Origin: Saprospirales bacterium | GTDB taxonomy: Bacteria > Bacteroidota > Bacteroidia > Chitinophagales > JADIYW01 | Reading direction: 5' to 3' | NCBI GenBank assembly: GCA_016711605.1 | Contig: JADJSS010000004.1 | Coordinates: 186,001-250,000, forward strand | Length of the DNA: 64,000 bases | Shown: positions 63,487 through 64,000 of the stretch, piece after piece | Numbering within the stretch: the first letter of the stretch is position 1 | Layout of the letters: every line of letters starts with the position of its first letter | The notes under the pieces: model-generated | The model's database searches: none | What the model saw: the letters and a program-made list of their open reading frames with translations, nothing else | What the model was told of the DNA's origin: nothing | Position numbers and translations under genes: made by a program

Positions 63487-63628
63487 ACTTGTATTTATCT
63501 TTTAGTTCAGATAATTTTCCACCATTTTGAAGATGTTTAGAAATAGCGTTTTTATCTTCCAACATTTTTTTGAAGATAGCAGCACCTTTTGAGTTTAAGG
63601 TTTTGTTTATTTTTTCTTTAACTTCCAT
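63470..63628 (-). CDS. Small basic helical protein upstream of DUF6169
   Basis: The protein has 52 residues from the ATG at 63628 (a longer reading to 63673 adds a non-conserved hydrophobic stretch). The sequence is highly charged: EVKEKINKTLNSKGAAIFKKMLEDKNAISKHLQNGGKLSELKDKYKFVKPI. The 3' end overlaps the DUF6169 start by 17 bases. Such a small partner next to DUF6169 is recurrent in Bacteroidota, which suggests a functional pair, but no activity is known. Confidence 0.55.
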   Translation of the reverse strand: MEVKEKINKTLNSKGAAIFKKMLEDKNAISKHLQNGGKLSELKDKYKFVKPI

Positions 63629-63669
63629 TTCTATTGTAAAGATAATAAAAACTATATTAAACTGCAAGT

Positions 63670-64000
63670 TCACAACTCAATCACCAACGCTTTTTCGCTC
63701 AAATCCACAAATTTTAGGTTGTTCTCATTCAATAATTTTCTGAAGATTTTTAAATGGTAATTGTTGTTGTCGCTTGATAAAATGAGTTGCTGATATTGAA
63801 AATTTGCTTTCACACTTTCAATATTTAAGAAGCAATTGTCACTTAAAATTAAATAATCAACTTTCAACGGTGTTGAAAATGCTTTGCGCGTGTTGTCGTG
63901 ATTCATTAAGTAAAAACTTTTTCCATTTATATACATCACATCTTTATTGCAATAAAAATTTTTGTTTGAAATAGAATCGTTGAGTAAGTAATTTTTGTAA
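63670..64000 (-). CDS. C-terminal end of a ComEC/Rec2-like competence protein (partial)
   Basis: The frame is open from the window edge to the stop at 63670-63672, about 109 residues. The segment VDYLILSDNCFLNIESVKANFQYQQLILSSDNNNYHLKIFRKLLNENNL matches the tail of Bacteroidota ComEC proteins, where DYLxxSxN..l.i......f...iI.dssN.. closes the metallo-beta-lactamase-like domain. The membrane part would lie outside the window. If correct, it pairs with comM as part of a DNA-uptake system. The evidence is one short region, so confidence is moderate. Confidence 0.6.
   Translation of the reverse strand, partial: YKNYLLNDSISNKNFYCNKDVMYINGKSFYLMNHDNTRKAFSTPLKVDYLILSDNCFLNIESVKANFQYQQLILSSDNNNYHLKIFRKLLNENNLKFVDLSEKALVIEL

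Overview
The window is AT-rich chromosomal DNA from a member of the Bacteroidota, most likely a Chitinophagales-like lineage. Evidence for this includes TAnnTTTG promoter boxes in front of many genes, a secreted protease with a type IX secretion C-terminal sorting domain and SprB-type repeats, a TonB-receptor-like outer-membrane protein with a carboxypeptidase-regulatory N-terminus, many lipoproteins, and Bacteroidota-restricted families (DUF4296, DUF6169, a degenerate arginase family). One tRNA is present (Met, CAT). There is no rRNA, insertion sequence, prophage or CRISPR array.

Layout. 1-13.8 kb: Ala-rich lipoprotein tail, tRNA-Met, the N-degron pair clpS-aat, mnmA, a T9SS matrixin-like protease, miaE, a solitary AAA ATPase bracketed by two near-identical 36-bp dyads, hemF, and secreted or lipoprotein genes of unknown function. 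13.8-29.2 kb: VanW-like protein and methyltransferase, icd, a secreted EEP phosphodiesterase, ruvB, small lipoproteins, a trypsin-like protease, pssA, an S1P-lyase-like PLP enzyme, a CocE/NonD hydrolase with a decayed second copy of its C-terminus nearby, and comM. 29.2-36.1 kb: the most interesting block, a run of nine genes for NAD+/ADP-ribose chemistry headed by an NrtR-type regulator. 36.2-42.8 kb: arginase-like protein, large outer-membrane receptor, PD40/TPR protein, MBL hydrolase. 42.9-57.3 kb: mostly housekeeping (ribH, recF-dciA, trxA, DUF58 protein, ECF sigma factor, xerD, aroQ, DEAD-box helicase, YggS). 57.3-62.8 kb: biotin genes bioB, then a striking 21-bp palindromic repeat array, then bioF-bioD-fic-bioA. 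62.9-64 kb: a DUF6169 gene and the C-terminus of a ComEC-like protein.

The NAD+/ADP-ribose block (NrtR, a PRPP-synthetase homologue with an altered ribose-phosphate signature, NADAR, a small conserved protein, macro domain, ADP-ribosylglycohydrolase, RNA 2'-phosphotransferase KptA, a PPP phosphatase and a NAMPT homologue) combines enzymes that would release or clean up ADP-ribose with two enzymes able to rebuild NAD+. No NMN adenylyltransferase is in the block. This resembles the phage NARP1 logic (ADPR-pyrophosphate synthetase plus nicotinamide ADPR transferase), so it may be a chromosomal NAD+-reconstitution and ADP-ribosylation-repair island. That is an inference; conventional NMN salvage is the alternative.

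Many genes, mainly between 24 and 42 kb, carry single-base indels, mostly in short homopolymers, that split otherwise complete proteins. Consensus errors in the assembly explain this most simply. Those genes are annotated here over their full inferred spans. A second theme is dispersed intergenic repeats: 9-nt-phased CTTTGCG or ACTTAAG elements, and TAAGTAATAAG/TTTACGA-type repeats.
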